From assembly GCF_004799665.1 (NCBI RefSeq), contig NZ_CP031310.1, forward strand, positions 2,224,887 to 2,288,886: a stretch of 64,000 nt of DNA, given 5' to 3'. This stretch comes from Halapricum salinum. Lineage in GTDB: Archaea; Halobacteriota; Halobacteria; Halobacteriales; Haloarculaceae. How positions within the stretch are numbered: the stretch's first letter is position 1; each line of letters begins with the position of its first letter. The notes below the pieces were generated by a model. The model was not told the DNA's origin. It saw only the letters and a list, made by a program, of their open reading frames with translations, and did no database searches. Below are positions 1-8,552 of this stretch, one piece after another. A program made the position numbers and the translations under genes.

Positions 1-315
1 ATGGATCTTCGTCGGGAGTTCCTCGAAGACCTTCTCTACGTGGTCTGTCTCCGCAACGTCGAACACCTGCTCGGCAGTTGCCTTCGTCTTGATCACCCGT
101 CCGTAGTCCGATCCGACCGTGATCCCCTTGCGCTCTAATTGGTCAACGACGCCGGATCTTGACGCTTCGTCGTCGAGTTGGATTTCGAGTTTGAACTCGT
201 CCGTTGACGTCGCTTCCGCTGACTTCCACCGACTCTCCGTCAGCTCCGTCGAAGAACGAACATCGGGTAGTTTGTCGCGAAGCGGACCGACGATGCGATC
301 GTATGCATCACTCAT
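1..315 (-). CDS. Hypothetical protein, N-terminal 105 residues (3' end outside window)
   Basis: The ATG at 315 opens MSDAYDRIVG and the frame stays open down to base 1, so the C-terminus is missing. No signal peptide or membrane segment is visible. Residues about 45-100 alternate predicted strand and helix (FKLEIQL ... YGRVIKTKATAEQVFDVA ... HVEKVFEEL), a pattern like the ferredoxin-like propeptide or inhibitor I9 fold. A similar pattern recurs in the second half of the lipoprotein encoded next upstream on the same strand, so the two may be related or act together. I do not recognise the family, and the function is unknown. The coding call rests on haloarchaeal acidic composition and codon use. 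The 75-residue plus-strand reading over the same bases is treated as a shadow. Confidence 0.6.
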   Translation of the reverse strand, partial: MSDAYDRIVGPLRDKLPDVRSSTELTESRWKSAEATSTDEFKLEIQLDDEASRSGVVDQLERKGITVGSDYGRVIKTKATAEQVFDVAETDHVEKVFEELPTKIH

Positions 316-523
316 TATTGGCTCCCATGTGCCAGCGTATTATTGATCATACGCTATAGCAATAGCCACGTATTACTAGACTTTGACTTCATCGGTATAA
401 CTGACTCCCCGGCGAGGCGAAAAAATCTCGCTAAAGAGATGTCTATTCCTTCTGAGACTACAGAACAGTGATAGCGACGTGGCCAACGAGTGACTGAAAT
501 TGCACAGGCGCTATCGAGATTGG

Positions 524-979
524 CTACGTGGGCTGGGGCTCGAATCGCCGAGTGACACGCTTGACGTCGTCGTCGAGCGCGAGATCGACCAGATCGCCAA
601 CGGCAACGTACGCGATGACAGTATCGCCATATTCCGAACGTTCCTCGGGAAGATACTCGGTCGGCGGATCACCGTTTGCAGTCAACGCGATCTCGACCTG
701 AACGGCTCCGTCGCGAAGCGTCAAATCACGCTGTTGGGCGACTGATTCCCTGTCGTCGGCGAGAAACAGTTCGGTCAGGTCGTCTGAGAGCGGACTCGGT
801 TCGGGCAGCTGTTCGACCTGTTGTCGTCGGTCGGCTGACTGTGAATCGTCTGTATCTGTCATCTGTGGATCGTCTGTCGTCACGTCACTGGGAGCGTCGT
901 CAGCGGCTCCCAGACAGCCTGTGAGGGGCGCGCTGGCGAGCGCGAGCAGGAGGGCACGACGAGTCGGAGGGGCGGTCAT
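524..979 (-). CDS. Tat-exported lipoprotein of unknown function
   Basis: This is a 151-residue protein. Its N-terminus has paired arginines at residues 7-8, a hydrophobic run LLLALASAPLTG and a lipobox ending at Cys22, as expected for a haloarchaeal Tat lipoprotein anchored on the outer face of the membrane. Residues 25-60 are an acidic, low-complexity linker. The C-terminal domain (about 85-150) contains VQVEIAL and a Tyr-Gly ... VAVGDLVDLALDDDVKRV pattern resembling the second half of the partial gene downstream on the same strand. The gap between the two genes is 208 bp, so cotranscription is possible but not shown. No catalytic motif was seen. A role as a small periplasmic-face adaptor or inhibitor is only a guess. 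Confidence 0.75.
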   Translation of the reverse strand: MTAPPTRRALLLALASAPLTGCLGAADDAPSDVTTDDPQMTDTDDSQSADRRQQVEQLPEPSPLSDDLTELFLADDRESVAQQRDLTLRDGAVQVEIALTANGDPPTEYLPEERSEYGDTVIAYVAVGDLVDLALDDDVKRVTRRFEPQPT

Positions 980-1170
980 AGTTCAGGTTCTACAGTTAGT
1001 TACGGGTAGTGACCTATGAAGATTGTGTCGTCACCGCTGGGACGGTCGAACACAGCGTGGAATCGCCCGGCCGGGAAAACACTAACACAGCGGCTGGACA
1101 ACGCAGTGCCAGATGCACAAGCAAATGGGTCGGAACCACAGCGCCAGCCCGTGCAGTGGAGCGTCGATAG

Positions 1171-2121
1171 ATGGCTAGTATCCTGGCCCCTGTCGCGGAG
1201 TACGCCTACAAGGACGGCGCGTTGGACTTCTACGGCGCCGTCGAACTCGACGCCAGTACCGGCGAGGTCGTCTGGTCGTTCGACTCCGTCGCGGCGGGGT
1301 TCCCGGTCGCTCGGCTCGAAGAGACACAGCGCGGCGTCAAACACCGCGGATTTCGGCCCTGCTCGGTGGAGCGTCTCGACGACGGGCAGACGCTCGTCTC
1401 GGGGTTCCGGGCGGTCGTCTGGGTCGACGAGACGGGCGCCGTCACCCGTGTCGAGGATCACGAACAGTTCAACGGCGTCCACGAGGCACAGGTGACTGCC
1501 CGCGGAACCTATCTCGTCACCGTGACGGGGATGGACATGCTCGTCGAGTTCGACACAGACTGGAACGTGGTCTGGACCTGGCGGATGTGGGAGCACGTCC
1601 CGGAGGAGACACGACCACCCGAGTACTACCCGCCGATGTTTCTCGACGCCGACGTCAGGGAGATGGCCTTTCACCCCGACGCTCGCTACCACCTCAACTA
1701 CGCGACCTACGTCGACGAGGAGACGATCCTGGCCTCGGCACTGAACTACGGCGTGTTCTACCTCGACCGGACGACTGGGACGGTCCAGTCAGCGATGACC
1801 GACCTCGACGAGACGCACAACCCCGTCGAACTCCCCGATGGGGGAGTCGTCGTCTGTGAGTCCGGCCGTGACCGGATCGTCGAGACGGATATGAGCGAGG
1901 TCACTGGCGTTCTCCTCGACGACGATCTGTCGTTCGTCAAAGACGCCGATCCGGTCCCCGAGCCCGATGGAGCGGACACGTGGCTCATCGCGGACACCAA
2001 CAACGACCGGGTGTTCCTCTGGGACCGGGCACGCCGGGAGACGGTCCGGGAGTTCGATCTCGGCGACGGTGCCAAGCCCTACGAGGCCGACTATCTCACC
2101 GGTGACGACTCCTTGGCGTAG
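1171..2121 (+). CDS. Arylsulfotransferase (ASST)-like beta-propeller protein
   Basis: The 316-residue product is made of repeated propeller blades: GAVELDASTGEVVWSF, NGVHEAQVTARGTYLVTV, a Trp-rich WTWRMWEHVPEE segment, HLNYATYVDEETILAS, THNPVELPDGGVVV and TWLIADTNNDRVFLWD. The regularly placed Gly-Val-His, Asn-Tyr and Thr-His-Asn segments match the ASST/NHL propeller type seen in archaeal membrane-linked proteins. The ATG at 1171 follows an in-frame stop directly and has a GGAG 9 bases upstream. No signal peptide or N-terminal membrane helix is present, although many relatives have one, so the protein may be N-terminally shortened. Substrate is unknown. It could be a purely structural propeller rather than a sulfotransferase. 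Confidence 0.7.
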   Translation: MASILAPVAEYAYKDGALDFYGAVELDASTGEVVWSFDSVAAGFPVARLEETQRGVKHRGFRPCSVERLDDGQTLVSGFRAVVWVDETGAVTRVEDHEQFNGVHEAQVTARGTYLVTVTGMDMLVEFDTDWNVVWTWRMWEHVPEETRPPEYYPPMFLDADVREMAFHPDARYHLNYATYVDEETILASALNYGVFYLDRTTGTVQSAMTDLDETHNPVELPDGGVVVCESGRDRIVETDMSEVTGVLLDDDLSFVKDADPVPEPDGADTWLIADTNNDRVFLWDRARRETVREFDLGDGAKPYEADYLTGDDSLA

Positions 2122-2156
2122 GCGTCAGTGCTGGTAACCGGTCACTGGATCTCGAC

Positions 2157-2303
2157 GTGTTCAGCGTCGATGCGGTCACCAGCAACGTCCCGAACGGCCA
2201 AGAGAGCGACGAGTTTGTCTGTATCGCGCTGGCTGGACGGGCTCCTATCCAGGTGTCTGGACCAGTCGAGCATGGAGACGTACTGGTGACAGACTCCGAT
2301 CCC
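2157..2303 (+). pseudogene. Remnant of a beta-roll protein C-terminal domain
   Basis: Within the 336-bp gap before the beta-roll gene, one frame reads SDEFVCIALAGRAPIQVSGP followed by VEHGDVLV. The intact neighbour contains DHEVCAFVGQVPVKVRGPV followed by AAGDLLV (near residues 481-508). The order of conserved residues is the same (V-C, G-x-x-P, G-P-V, G-D-L/V-L-V). The similarity starts abruptly and dissolves into unrelated codons after about 50 residues, and no repeat region precedes it. I read this as the decayed stump of a second copy of the gene that follows. The frame remains open to 2402, but the last 30 codons look non-coding. Confidence 0.6.
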
Positions 2304-2457
2304 ACGAGGCCAGCACACCTGCGAGCCCAGCCGACGACGAAAGCGCCTCGCAACCCGGACGACAGTTTTCGGAGTTATTTGCGACTTTCTGTCATTTTAT
2401 GACGTAGTAGATCGATGAATGTGTCATTCGGAAGACAGTCACTGGGAGAGATGAAAT

Positions 2458-4338
2458 ATGAGTGATTCGAGCGAGACCGAACATATCGAATCGACCGAGG
2501 CGGCCGCTACACTGTTGGCAGTCGCCTCGAGCTACAAGGTGCGCGGGAAATTTACCGATGACCAGGGCGCGGGGGTGGTAGGCCAGAACGACGCTGGCAG
2601 TGGGACGCCACTCGGCGTGCAGGGCGCGGTGCCAAACAGCGCCGACGGATTCGGACTGGCGACGCCAGACGACGCCCGGATCGAGGGTGACATCGAGTCT
2701 TCGAGCGGGCACGCGTTGACCGTCGGCGGCGTGCCGACTCTCCAGCTTGGTCCGGAGGGGACCGACGGCGGTGGCGATCCGGCGGGCGGAAACGTGGTCG
2801 CGGGGCTCGAGAGCAACAGCGCGAACAACGCCGCCGGGGCGACGATCAGCGGAGGTGGCAATGCCAGCCTCAACGGCGATCCGAACAGCGTGACGGACAA
2901 CTTCGGGACCGTCGGCGGCGGTCATTCGAACACCGCCGGCGACGCCCAGTCTGGCACGACAAGTGCCGTCCACGCGACAGTCGGGGGTGGCCAGTTCAAC
3001 GAGGCCAGCGGCGAGAATAGCACGGTCGGCGGCGGTACCGGAAACAAGGCCACAGCGTTGGCTGCAACTGTCGCTGGCGGGGACTCGAACGGTGCCACCG
3101 ACCGATGGGCGACGATCGCTGGTGGCAGTCGGAACTTGACGAGCTCCGAGAACGCGTTCATCGGGTCTGGATCGTTCAACCAGGCCGACGGGAGTGACTC
3201 AGTCATCGCAGGTGGGGAAAACAACACCACAATTGGTCCATTCAGTGCCATCGGTGGCGGTGAGGACAACCGGACTGGAACGTCGGGCACGGCCTTCGGT
3301 TTTTACGCGACCATACCAGGTGGGCGGAGCAACCTTGCCACCGAGGACTACACTTTCGCAGCAGGCCGGCAGGCGAAGGCCGAGCACGCGGGCGCGTTCG
3401 TCTGGGCAGACAGCACCGACGCCAGCGTCTCCTCGTCGGGTGAGGACCAGTTCATCGTCGAGGCGGGCGGCGGCGTCGGGATTGGCGAAACTGATCCCCG
3501 GACACAGTTGCACGTGAGCTACAGCAACAACGGCAGCAACATCGAAAACCACACCGCGTTGATCGAAGACACCAACGACTCCAGCTCCAGGGCGCTCGCG
3601 GTCAAAATCGGCGATTCTTCGCCGACGGACGTCGACCACTATATCACGTTCTACGACGCCGACGACAACTACCAGGGTGCGATCGAAGGTACCGGTAGTG
3701 GGACGGTCCAGCTCGACGGGACGACCGCCGACTACGGCGAGTACATGCCGAAACGCGATTCCACTGCGGACATCGAGACAGCCGACGTGGTCGGCGTCGT
3801 CGACGGCGAGATCACGAAACGGACTACCGAGGCGGGGCAGGCGCTGGTCGTCTCCGATCGGTCGATCGTCACGGGCAACTCCCCCGGACCGGACCCCGTC
3901 GACCGGGCCGACCACGAGGTGTGTGCGTTCGTCGGCCAGGTGCCCGTGAAGGTCCGTGGGCCCGTAGCTGCGGGCGACCTGCTGGTCCCCTCCGGCGAGC
4001 ACGACGGGACGGCCCAGGCCGTCGACCCCACTGCGTACCGACCGAATGACGGGCCGCTGATCGGTCGCGCCTGGGAGGGCTCTGACACGGCGGGCGTCCA
4101 CCGGGTGACCGTGGCCGTCGGCATCGAAGCCGGTGACGTGCTCGGCCCGGCGTTGCGAACTCAGCGGGAAGAACTGCAGGCCGAGAACGAGCGACTCCGC
4201 GAGCAACTTGAGGCAAAGGACGACCGGATCGAGGTCCTCGAATCCGAAACCGAACAGTTGCGCGAGCGGCTGGCTGCCCTCGAAGAGCGCGTCACGACTC
4301 TCGATACCGGCGGGACAGCGACGCCCGCCGACGACTGA
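2458..4338 (+). CDS. YadA-head-like beta-roll protein with G2-type domain and coiled coil
   Basis: This is a 626-residue acidic protein without a signal peptide. Residues about 125-305 hold around ten imperfect copies of a 14-20 residue unit (A/S-T-V/I-G/A-G-G-x-x-N-x-A), typical of the left-handed beta-roll of YadA-type heads and phage tail fibres. A GVGIGETDPRTQLHV segment follows, as in tail-spike and fibre proteins. Residues about 425-550 (ADYGEYMPKRD ... VVGVVDGEI ... CAFVGQVPVKVRGPV ... GDLLVPSG) resemble the peptidase-G2/intramolecular-chaperone type domain. Residues about 565-615 are a strongly heptadic coiled coil. The fold predicts a trimer. GAGAGATG just upstream supports the ATG at 2458. 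It may be a surface fibre or adhesin, or a prophage-derived fibre. Export route is unclear. Confidence 0.75.
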   Translation: MSDSSETEHIESTEAAATLLAVASSYKVRGKFTDDQGAGVVGQNDAGSGTPLGVQGAVPNSADGFGLATPDDARIEGDIESSSGHALTVGGVPTLQLGPEGTDGGGDPAGGNVVAGLESNSANNAAGATISGGGNASLNGDPNSVTDNFGTVGGGHSNTAGDAQSGTTSAVHATVGGGQFNEASGENSTVGGGTGNKATALAATVAGGDSNGATDRWATIAGGSRNLTSSENAFIGSGSFNQADGSDSVIAGGENNTTIGPFSAIGGGEDNRTGTSGTAFGFYATIPGGRSNLATEDYTFAAGRQAKAEHAGAFVWADSTDASVSSSGEDQFIVEAGGGVGIGETDPRTQLHVSYSNNGSNIENHTALIEDTNDSSSRALAVKIGDSSPTDVDHYITFYDADDNYQGAIEGTGSGTVQLDGTTADYGEYMPKRDSTADIETADVVGVVDGEITKRTTEAGQALVVSDRSIVTGNSPGPDPVDRADHEVCAFVGQVPVKVRGPVAAGDLLVPSGEHDGTAQAVDPTAYRPNDGPLIGRAWEGSDTAGVHRVTVAVGIEAGDVLGPALRTQREELQAENERLREQLEAKDDRIEVLESETEQLRERLAALEERVTTLDTGGTATPADD

Positions 4339-4531
4339 CAATCGATCAGTTCGTCCCCGTTCCCAGATATCGGACCGTCGCTCTCGTTCCGGTCTGACCG
4401 TAGAGCATGTCTTTACCTGCTGATAATCCTGCCCTAGAAGATTCAGCCCTCGTCCCACCGATTCGAACTGTTTCGATGATGCCGCGATCCGAGCAACCGA
4501 ATATGGTCAGTCGTCGCGTAACCGAGACGCC

Positions 4532-5599
4532 CTACCACCCGGTCTCTATCGCCTGCTCGATCCGCTCTAGATAGCGGTCGGTCATCGCCGCTTTCGAGAA
4601 GTGCTCGATCACGCCCTCGCGCAGCGTCTCTGGGTCGGGGAAGCGCCGCCCGTCGGTCGCCACTCGTTCCAGATCGGCGATCAGCACGTCCAGGTTGTCG
4701 TAGGCGCCTTTGCCCTGCACGGTCGAGACCACTTCCCCCAGGCCGCAGTTGTTCGTCGCGACGACCGGGGTTCCACAGGCCATCGCTTCGACTGCAGCGA
4801 GGCCGAACACCTCCTTGTAGGGCGACTGGGGCATGAGCAGCAGGCCGCGTGCGTGCTGGAGGAGGTCGATCTTCTCCTCGGTGTCGACTCGACCGACGTA
4901 CTCCGCGTAGGGCGACTGTCCGCAGCGAGCCATCACCTGCGTGACGTAGCCGACATCGTCGACGAACAGGTCCTCGCCGACGATCTTGATCGGCACTTCC
5001 AGGTGTTCGGCGATGTCGATACACTCTATGATCCCCTTCTCGGGCATGATCCGGTTCAGGGTCATGAGGTAGTCGCCTTTGTCTGTCTGGAGGGGATAGC
5101 GATCGACGTCGATCCCGTTGGAGACGTGTCTGACCTCGAAGCCGAGGGTGCGCTGCCAGGCCTCGGCCGCGGCCTGGCTCACCGAGACGTAGTTCGGCTG
5201 CTCGACGGGCTTGAGATCGAAACGCGGCATCCCGTGCCAGACGCCCAGGATCGTGGTGTTGGCCATCTCTTCGGGGTGTTCGCGCTTGCGCTGGTAGCTG
5301 TGTTTCTGCCAGGAGTGATCGACCACGACGTCGAAGTTCGAGAGTTGGTCGGCGTACATCTCGTAGGCCGTCGGCTCCTTCTGGAAGCACTGCTTGGAGT
5401 CGCTGGGCTGTGTCGTCTCGATCGTCTCGACACCTTCGATATCCGTTCCCTGCGGGGCGATCACTGTCACGTCGTAGTCGCGCTGGCCGAGTTCGTGCGC
5501 GAGGTTGTACACCATCAGTTCGAGGCCGCCGTAGCCCTCGGGCGGGACCTGCAGGCAGGTGGTCGAGACCACCGCGATGGAGGTGTCTTTATCGATCAT
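4532..5599 (-). CDS. Family-4 glycosyltransferase
   Basis: The 355-residue GT-B enzyme likely transfers a sugar from an activated nucleotide donor onto a surface glycan or lipid-linked intermediate at the cytoplasmic face. The N-terminal domain has the acceptor-side PPEGYGGLELMVYNLAHEL motif. The C-terminal domain has the donor-binding NRIMPEKGI and the E-x7-E type KEVFGLAAVEAMACGTPVV segment. Its start overlaps the end of the neighbouring upstream gene by 11 bases, so the pair is translationally coupled. Donor and acceptor cannot be read from sequence. No membrane segments were seen. Confidence 0.85.
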   Translation of the reverse strand: MIDKDTSIAVVSTTCLQVPPEGYGGLELMVYNLAHELGQRDYDVTVIAPQGTDIEGVETIETTQPSDSKQCFQKEPTAYEMYADQLSNFDVVVDHSWQKHSYQRKREHPEEMANTTILGVWHGMPRFDLKPVEQPNYVSVSQAAAEAWQRTLGFEVRHVSNGIDVDRYPLQTDKGDYLMTLNRIMPEKGIIECIDIAEHLEVPIKIVGEDLFVDDVGYVTQVMARCGQSPYAEYVGRVDTEEKIDLLQHARGLLLMPQSPYKEVFGLAAVEAMACGTPVVATNNCGLGEVVSTVQGKGAYDNLDVLIADLERVATDGRRFPDPETLREGVIEHFSKAAMTDRYLERIEQAIETGW

Positions 5600-6275
5600 C
5601 GTCCATGTGGTCGGGGTTCAGCTGTGATTGCATGAACGTTCCGTCGTCGCTCAGGTAGCAGGTCTTCTCGTGGATGCATTTGACGGTGGTGTCGACGTAG
5701 ATGTCGTAGCCGGCCTGCTGAGCCTTGTGACAGAAGAAGAAGTCCTCGCTGACGCCCGGCTTCTCGCCGAGATGCGTCAGGTCCCAGGGGTGGTCTTCGT
5801 AGCCTTTGGTCCAGCGGAACCACGGCCGGTCGACGGCGTCCAGAACCTCGCGGTGGACGAGCAGGCAGCCGAAGCCGACGGCGTCGACGTTGATGAGGCC
5901 CTCGCGCTCTTTTTCCATGATCGAGGGGGCGTCGTATTCGTCGAGTCGCCACATCGCCGGATGGGTCCCCTGGGGGTTGTCCATGTAGTACAGCCCCGAG
6001 ACGATCGGCTGGCCGTGGCGGGTCAGTTGTTGAAAGACGTTCGCCGGCGGCACGACGTCCGAATCCATGAACAGGACCCACTCGGGATCGCTCGCCAGGG
6101 CGTCTTCGACGGTTTGCTCCCTGGCGAGGTCGATCGCCGCAGTCCGTTTGGCCACGATCGTATGGGGCGGCATCTGCAGTTCCGAGAGCCTGATCGCCCA
6201 CCGCATCGATACAGAGCCAGTATGTGGCACCGCGATGGCCACCTCGGTGCCCGACTCACCCGCTGTATTCGACAT
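5589..6275 (-). CDS. GT2/GT-A-type glycosyltransferase
   Basis: The preferred ATG at 6275 gives 228 residues (MSNTAGESG...). The frame is open to 6314, but the first 13 codons look like leader sequence. A GT-A fold is indicated by VAIAVPHTG near residue 12 and the metal-binding LFMDSDVVPP motif (Asp71 and Asp73). VDAVGFGCLLVHREVL and HPWDLTHLGEKPGVSEDFFFCHKAQQ later in the protein are typical of enzymes that recognise a target sugar with a DxD/ED pair. The Cys and His in the last third (VKCIHEKTCYL) are unusual and might bind metal. It is coupled to the downstream GT4 gene by an 11-base overlap. Confidence 0.75.
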   Translation of the reverse strand: MSNTAGESGTEVAIAVPHTGSVSMRWAIRLSELQMPPHTIVAKRTAAIDLAREQTVEDALASDPEWVLFMDSDVVPPANVFQQLTRHGQPIVSGLYYMDNPQGTHPAMWRLDEYDAPSIMEKEREGLINVDAVGFGCLLVHREVLDAVDRPWFRWTKGYEDHPWDLTHLGEKPGVSEDFFFCHKAQQAGYDIYVDTTVKCIHEKTCYLSDDGTFMQSQLNPDHMDDDR

Positions 6276-6777
6276 ACCCGAACGTGTTTCAGGACCGATA
6301 TAGTTCTGTTGCAAACAGCAATCCCTCGGTGGGGTGTGAGTATGAGTAGACGAACACGCATCGTGCAGCGAGAGCGAACGAATCGACGGGAGTCACAAAT
6401 CTATCGGCTGGTCGATCGCTGGATCAGCATCCGAATAAAGGGAAATAATGTATGTCCTTATCCTTCTTTATTGGCTTTTAGAGTACTTCTCCCGACTACT
6501 CTGGGAATGGAATCCACAAGCTATTAGTTGGAATACTCACGCTGTATCAGCAAGAACACAACTGGCGGGAAGTCGTGGTGAGATCACTGGGAAACCACCA
6601 CACGGTGTTCTGCGGAGAGCTATGAACCAGCGAACGTATCTCAGTACACTTACTGGGCGTGGGCCAGTGGGGACGGCATCCAGGCCCGGCATAGCGGACA
6701 GGGGCACGCAGCAACTGACGGCAGGGGGAGACATGCCCCAGCGACGGACAGTGACCGACGACAAGGGTGAGAGATAG
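6276..6777 (+). other. Non-coding/leader region before the amylase gene
   Basis: About 500 bases separate the divergent glycosyltransferase and amylase genes. Bases 6430-6500 are AT-rich (GGGAAATAATG ... CCTTATCCTTCTTTATTGG) and could hold promoter elements for either direction. From 6622 to 6777 there is a short frame described separately. Otherwise I see no gene, repeat or RNA here. Confidence 0.4.
6622..6777 (+). CDS. Possible 51-residue ORF with a signal-peptide-like start, directly before the amylase
   Basis: An ATG with a good GGAGAG site begins MNQRTYLSTLTG, close to the Tat-leader start MKRREYVSTLA of the large GH13 gene at 10174. The hydrophobic core expected after such a start is degraded (RGPVGTASRPGIADRG). 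The TAG stop is followed immediately by the amylase ATG, so ribosomes finishing here could re-initiate on the amylase. It may be a broken signal-peptide stump, a coupling leader, or chance. The longer frame beginning at 6448 has no plausible coding character upstream of 6622. Confidence 0.3.
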   Translation: MNQRTYLSTLTGRGPVGTASRPGIADRGTQQLTAGGDMPQRRTVTDDKGER

Positions 6778-8490
6778 ATGGGGGAGGGTCCACAGCAGGA
6801 CGGGGTTACACGTCGAGAGGTGCTGAAGCAGGTCAGCGGTGGGGCTGGAGCGGCCATCTCTGATGTGGCCACGACACAAGCGAGTACATCGTCAGCTGGC
6901 GAACCGGTCGCATTGCAGTACTTCCACGAGGATTGGCAGACGATCACTGACAACTTGGATGAGGTCGGCTCGCTGGGATTCGACGCAATCTGGATCCAAC
7001 AGCCAGCCGAGTCCCTCCTGGACTGGTCAGATCAGGGCGGCCGCAATGACCCACCACTGGGATACCAGCCAATCGACTACACGAACTTCGACAGTTCGTT
7101 CGGGACCGAGTCCGAGCTGCAGACGCTCATCGACACGGCCCACGACAACGGCGTCGACGTCATCGTCGACACCGTGCTGAACCACACGGCGAACACGAAC
7201 GATTACAGTATCCTCGAGCAGTTCGACCAGTCGCACTACCACAACGTACGCGACGGGATTCCGCAGTGGGCGTACAGCTTCAAAGAAGACGATAAACGCT
7301 GTTACGAGAACGGCGATACGAACGGGGCACCGAAGGATCCGTACGAATACGAGTGTGATCCGTATCTGGTCGAGAACGCCGCGTTGCTGGGACTGAACGA
7401 CCTGGATCAGGACCAGCAGTACGTCCGCGACGTGCTGAAGAACTACGTCGACAAGATCGCCAGTCTCGGGGCCGACGGCTATCGCTTCGACGCCGCGAAA
7501 CACATGGCCGAGTCCTTCTTTGCGAACGACGCCAACCAGTGGGCCGCGGACAACGGGATGTTCCGGGTTGGCGAAGTGTACGACGGCAACCGAAGGTACC
7601 TGCGAGGCTACGCGAACGCGGGCCCGGGAATGCACGTCTTCGACTTCCAGCTGTATTACGCAATGAAGAGCGTCTTCAGCGGCGGCGATATGCGCAACCT
7701 TCAGGGTGCAGGACTGATCGCGACGGACCCGGGCAAGGCGATGCCGTTCGTCGAGAACCACGACGTGGAAGCCCCCAGTCAGTACGACCTCGCCCACGCG
7801 TTCATGCTCAGCAGCGAAGGGTATCCGATGCTGTACAACCTCTATCCCGGCACCCTTCTGGAAAACGACAACATCACGAACGCGGTCTGGGTGAAAAAGA
7901 ACCTCGCCGGCGGCCGGACTATCTGGCGGCACACCGACAGCAATCTGGCGATCTACGAACGCGAGTCGAACCTCCTGGTCGGGCTCAACAACTCTGGTAC
8001 CTCTCGCAGCAAGTGGGTCGAGACCTCTTGGGCCGACACGGAGCTCAACGACTACGCGGGCAACGCTGGCAACGTCACGACTGAATCCGACGGCTGGGTC
8101 GAGATCACCGTCCCCGCGGAAGGGTGGGTGTTCTACGCGCCAGTGAGCCAGGACATCGACGTCTCTGCGAGCGGCGAAACGGGCGTCCAGAGCGGCGGCG
8201 AGGCGACGATAACCATCTCCGCACAGCAGGTCGACCAGCTCGTGATCGAGGATCTGTGGACCGACTGGACACTTAGTTCCGAGAGCTCCGACGGTGGGGC
8301 GGTCACGTCCTCGATCGACTCCGCGGGAACGGTGACGATCGACTACGGCTCGCTCCAGACCGACGTCTCCCCGTCGATCACCGTCTCGCTGCCCGAGCGA
8401 TATGTCGGTGGGACCTACGAGCTCTCAGTCACTGCGAGCAATGTGGACGGCGACTCGGCCGAGTCGACGGCGACGATCTCGATGGGGTGA
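6778..8490 (+). CDS. Tat-secreted alpha-amylase (GH13)
   Basis: The 570-residue enzyme should cut alpha-1,4-glucan outside the cell. A twin-arginine motif (TRREVLKQVSGGAG) sits at residues 11-24. The TIM-barrel regions are clear: region I DVIVDTVLNH at 127-136, region II GYRFDAAKH with nucleophile Asp238, region III FRVGEVYD with acid/base Glu266, and region IV FVENHD with Asp329. A short domain C follows. The last 110 residues (after VFYAPVSQDIDVSASGETG) form a beta-sandwich domain of the kind seen in secreted haloarchaeal enzymes. No dockerin is present. The start directly abuts the stop of a 51-codon frame. The other amylase operon lies 1.7 kb downstream, and both are followed by a similar hairpin motif. 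Confidence 0.92.
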   Translation: MGEGPQQDGVTRREVLKQVSGGAGAAISDVATTQASTSSAGEPVALQYFHEDWQTITDNLDEVGSLGFDAIWIQQPAESLLDWSDQGGRNDPPLGYQPIDYTNFDSSFGTESELQTLIDTAHDNGVDVIVDTVLNHTANTNDYSILEQFDQSHYHNVRDGIPQWAYSFKEDDKRCYENGDTNGAPKDPYEYECDPYLVENAALLGLNDLDQDQQYVRDVLKNYVDKIASLGADGYRFDAAKHMAESFFANDANQWAADNGMFRVGEVYDGNRRYLRGYANAGPGMHVFDFQLYYAMKSVFSGGDMRNLQGAGLIATDPGKAMPFVENHDVEAPSQYDLAHAFMLSSEGYPMLYNLYPGTLLENDNITNAVWVKKNLAGGRTIWRHTDSNLAIYERESNLLVGLNNSGTSRSKWVETSWADTELNDYAGNAGNVTTESDGWVEITVPAEGWVFYAPVSQDIDVSASGETGVQSGGEATITISAQQVDQLVIEDLWTDWTLSSESSDGGAVTSSIDSAGTVTIDYGSLQTDVSPSITVSLPERYVGGTYELSVTASNVDGDSAESTATISMG

Positions 8491-8515
8491 GTCGACGGTT
8501 CATAGGGAATGCTGT

Positions 8516-8552
8516 AAGGCGGAAGCCGCGCCTTCAGTCGTGGGTCGATGAC
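8516..8552 (+). repeat. IS200/IS605-like right-end motif (copy 1), 26 bp after the amylase stop
   Basis: AAGGCGGAAGCCGCGCCTT is followed by CAGTCGTGGGTCGATGAC. The 20 bases at 8533-8552 (TTCAGTCGTGGGTCGATGAC) recur exactly at 16641-16660 behind the cohesin gene. The stem around the TTCA loop is imperfect here (CCGCGCC against GTCGTGG) but keeps most pairs. GGAAGCC plus a C/G-rich hairpin with a TTCA loop is the form I associate with the right end of haloarchaeal IS200/IS605 (IS1341-type) elements and their 3' guide-RNA scaffold. No tnpA or tnpB is in the window. It could also simply be a shared 3'-UTR or terminator hairpin. Confidence 0.5.

Noticed and set aside
1000-1692. Minus-strand 230-codon open frame over the propeller gene
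   Set aside because: It mirrors the plus-strand gene in a GC-rich genome and has shadow composition, with no domain and no initiation signal.
3199-4458. Minus-strand 419-codon frame opposite the beta-roll gene
   Set aside because: Arg/Asp/Val-rich shadow of a repetitive GC-rich gene. The plus strand has clear repeats and a ribosome site.
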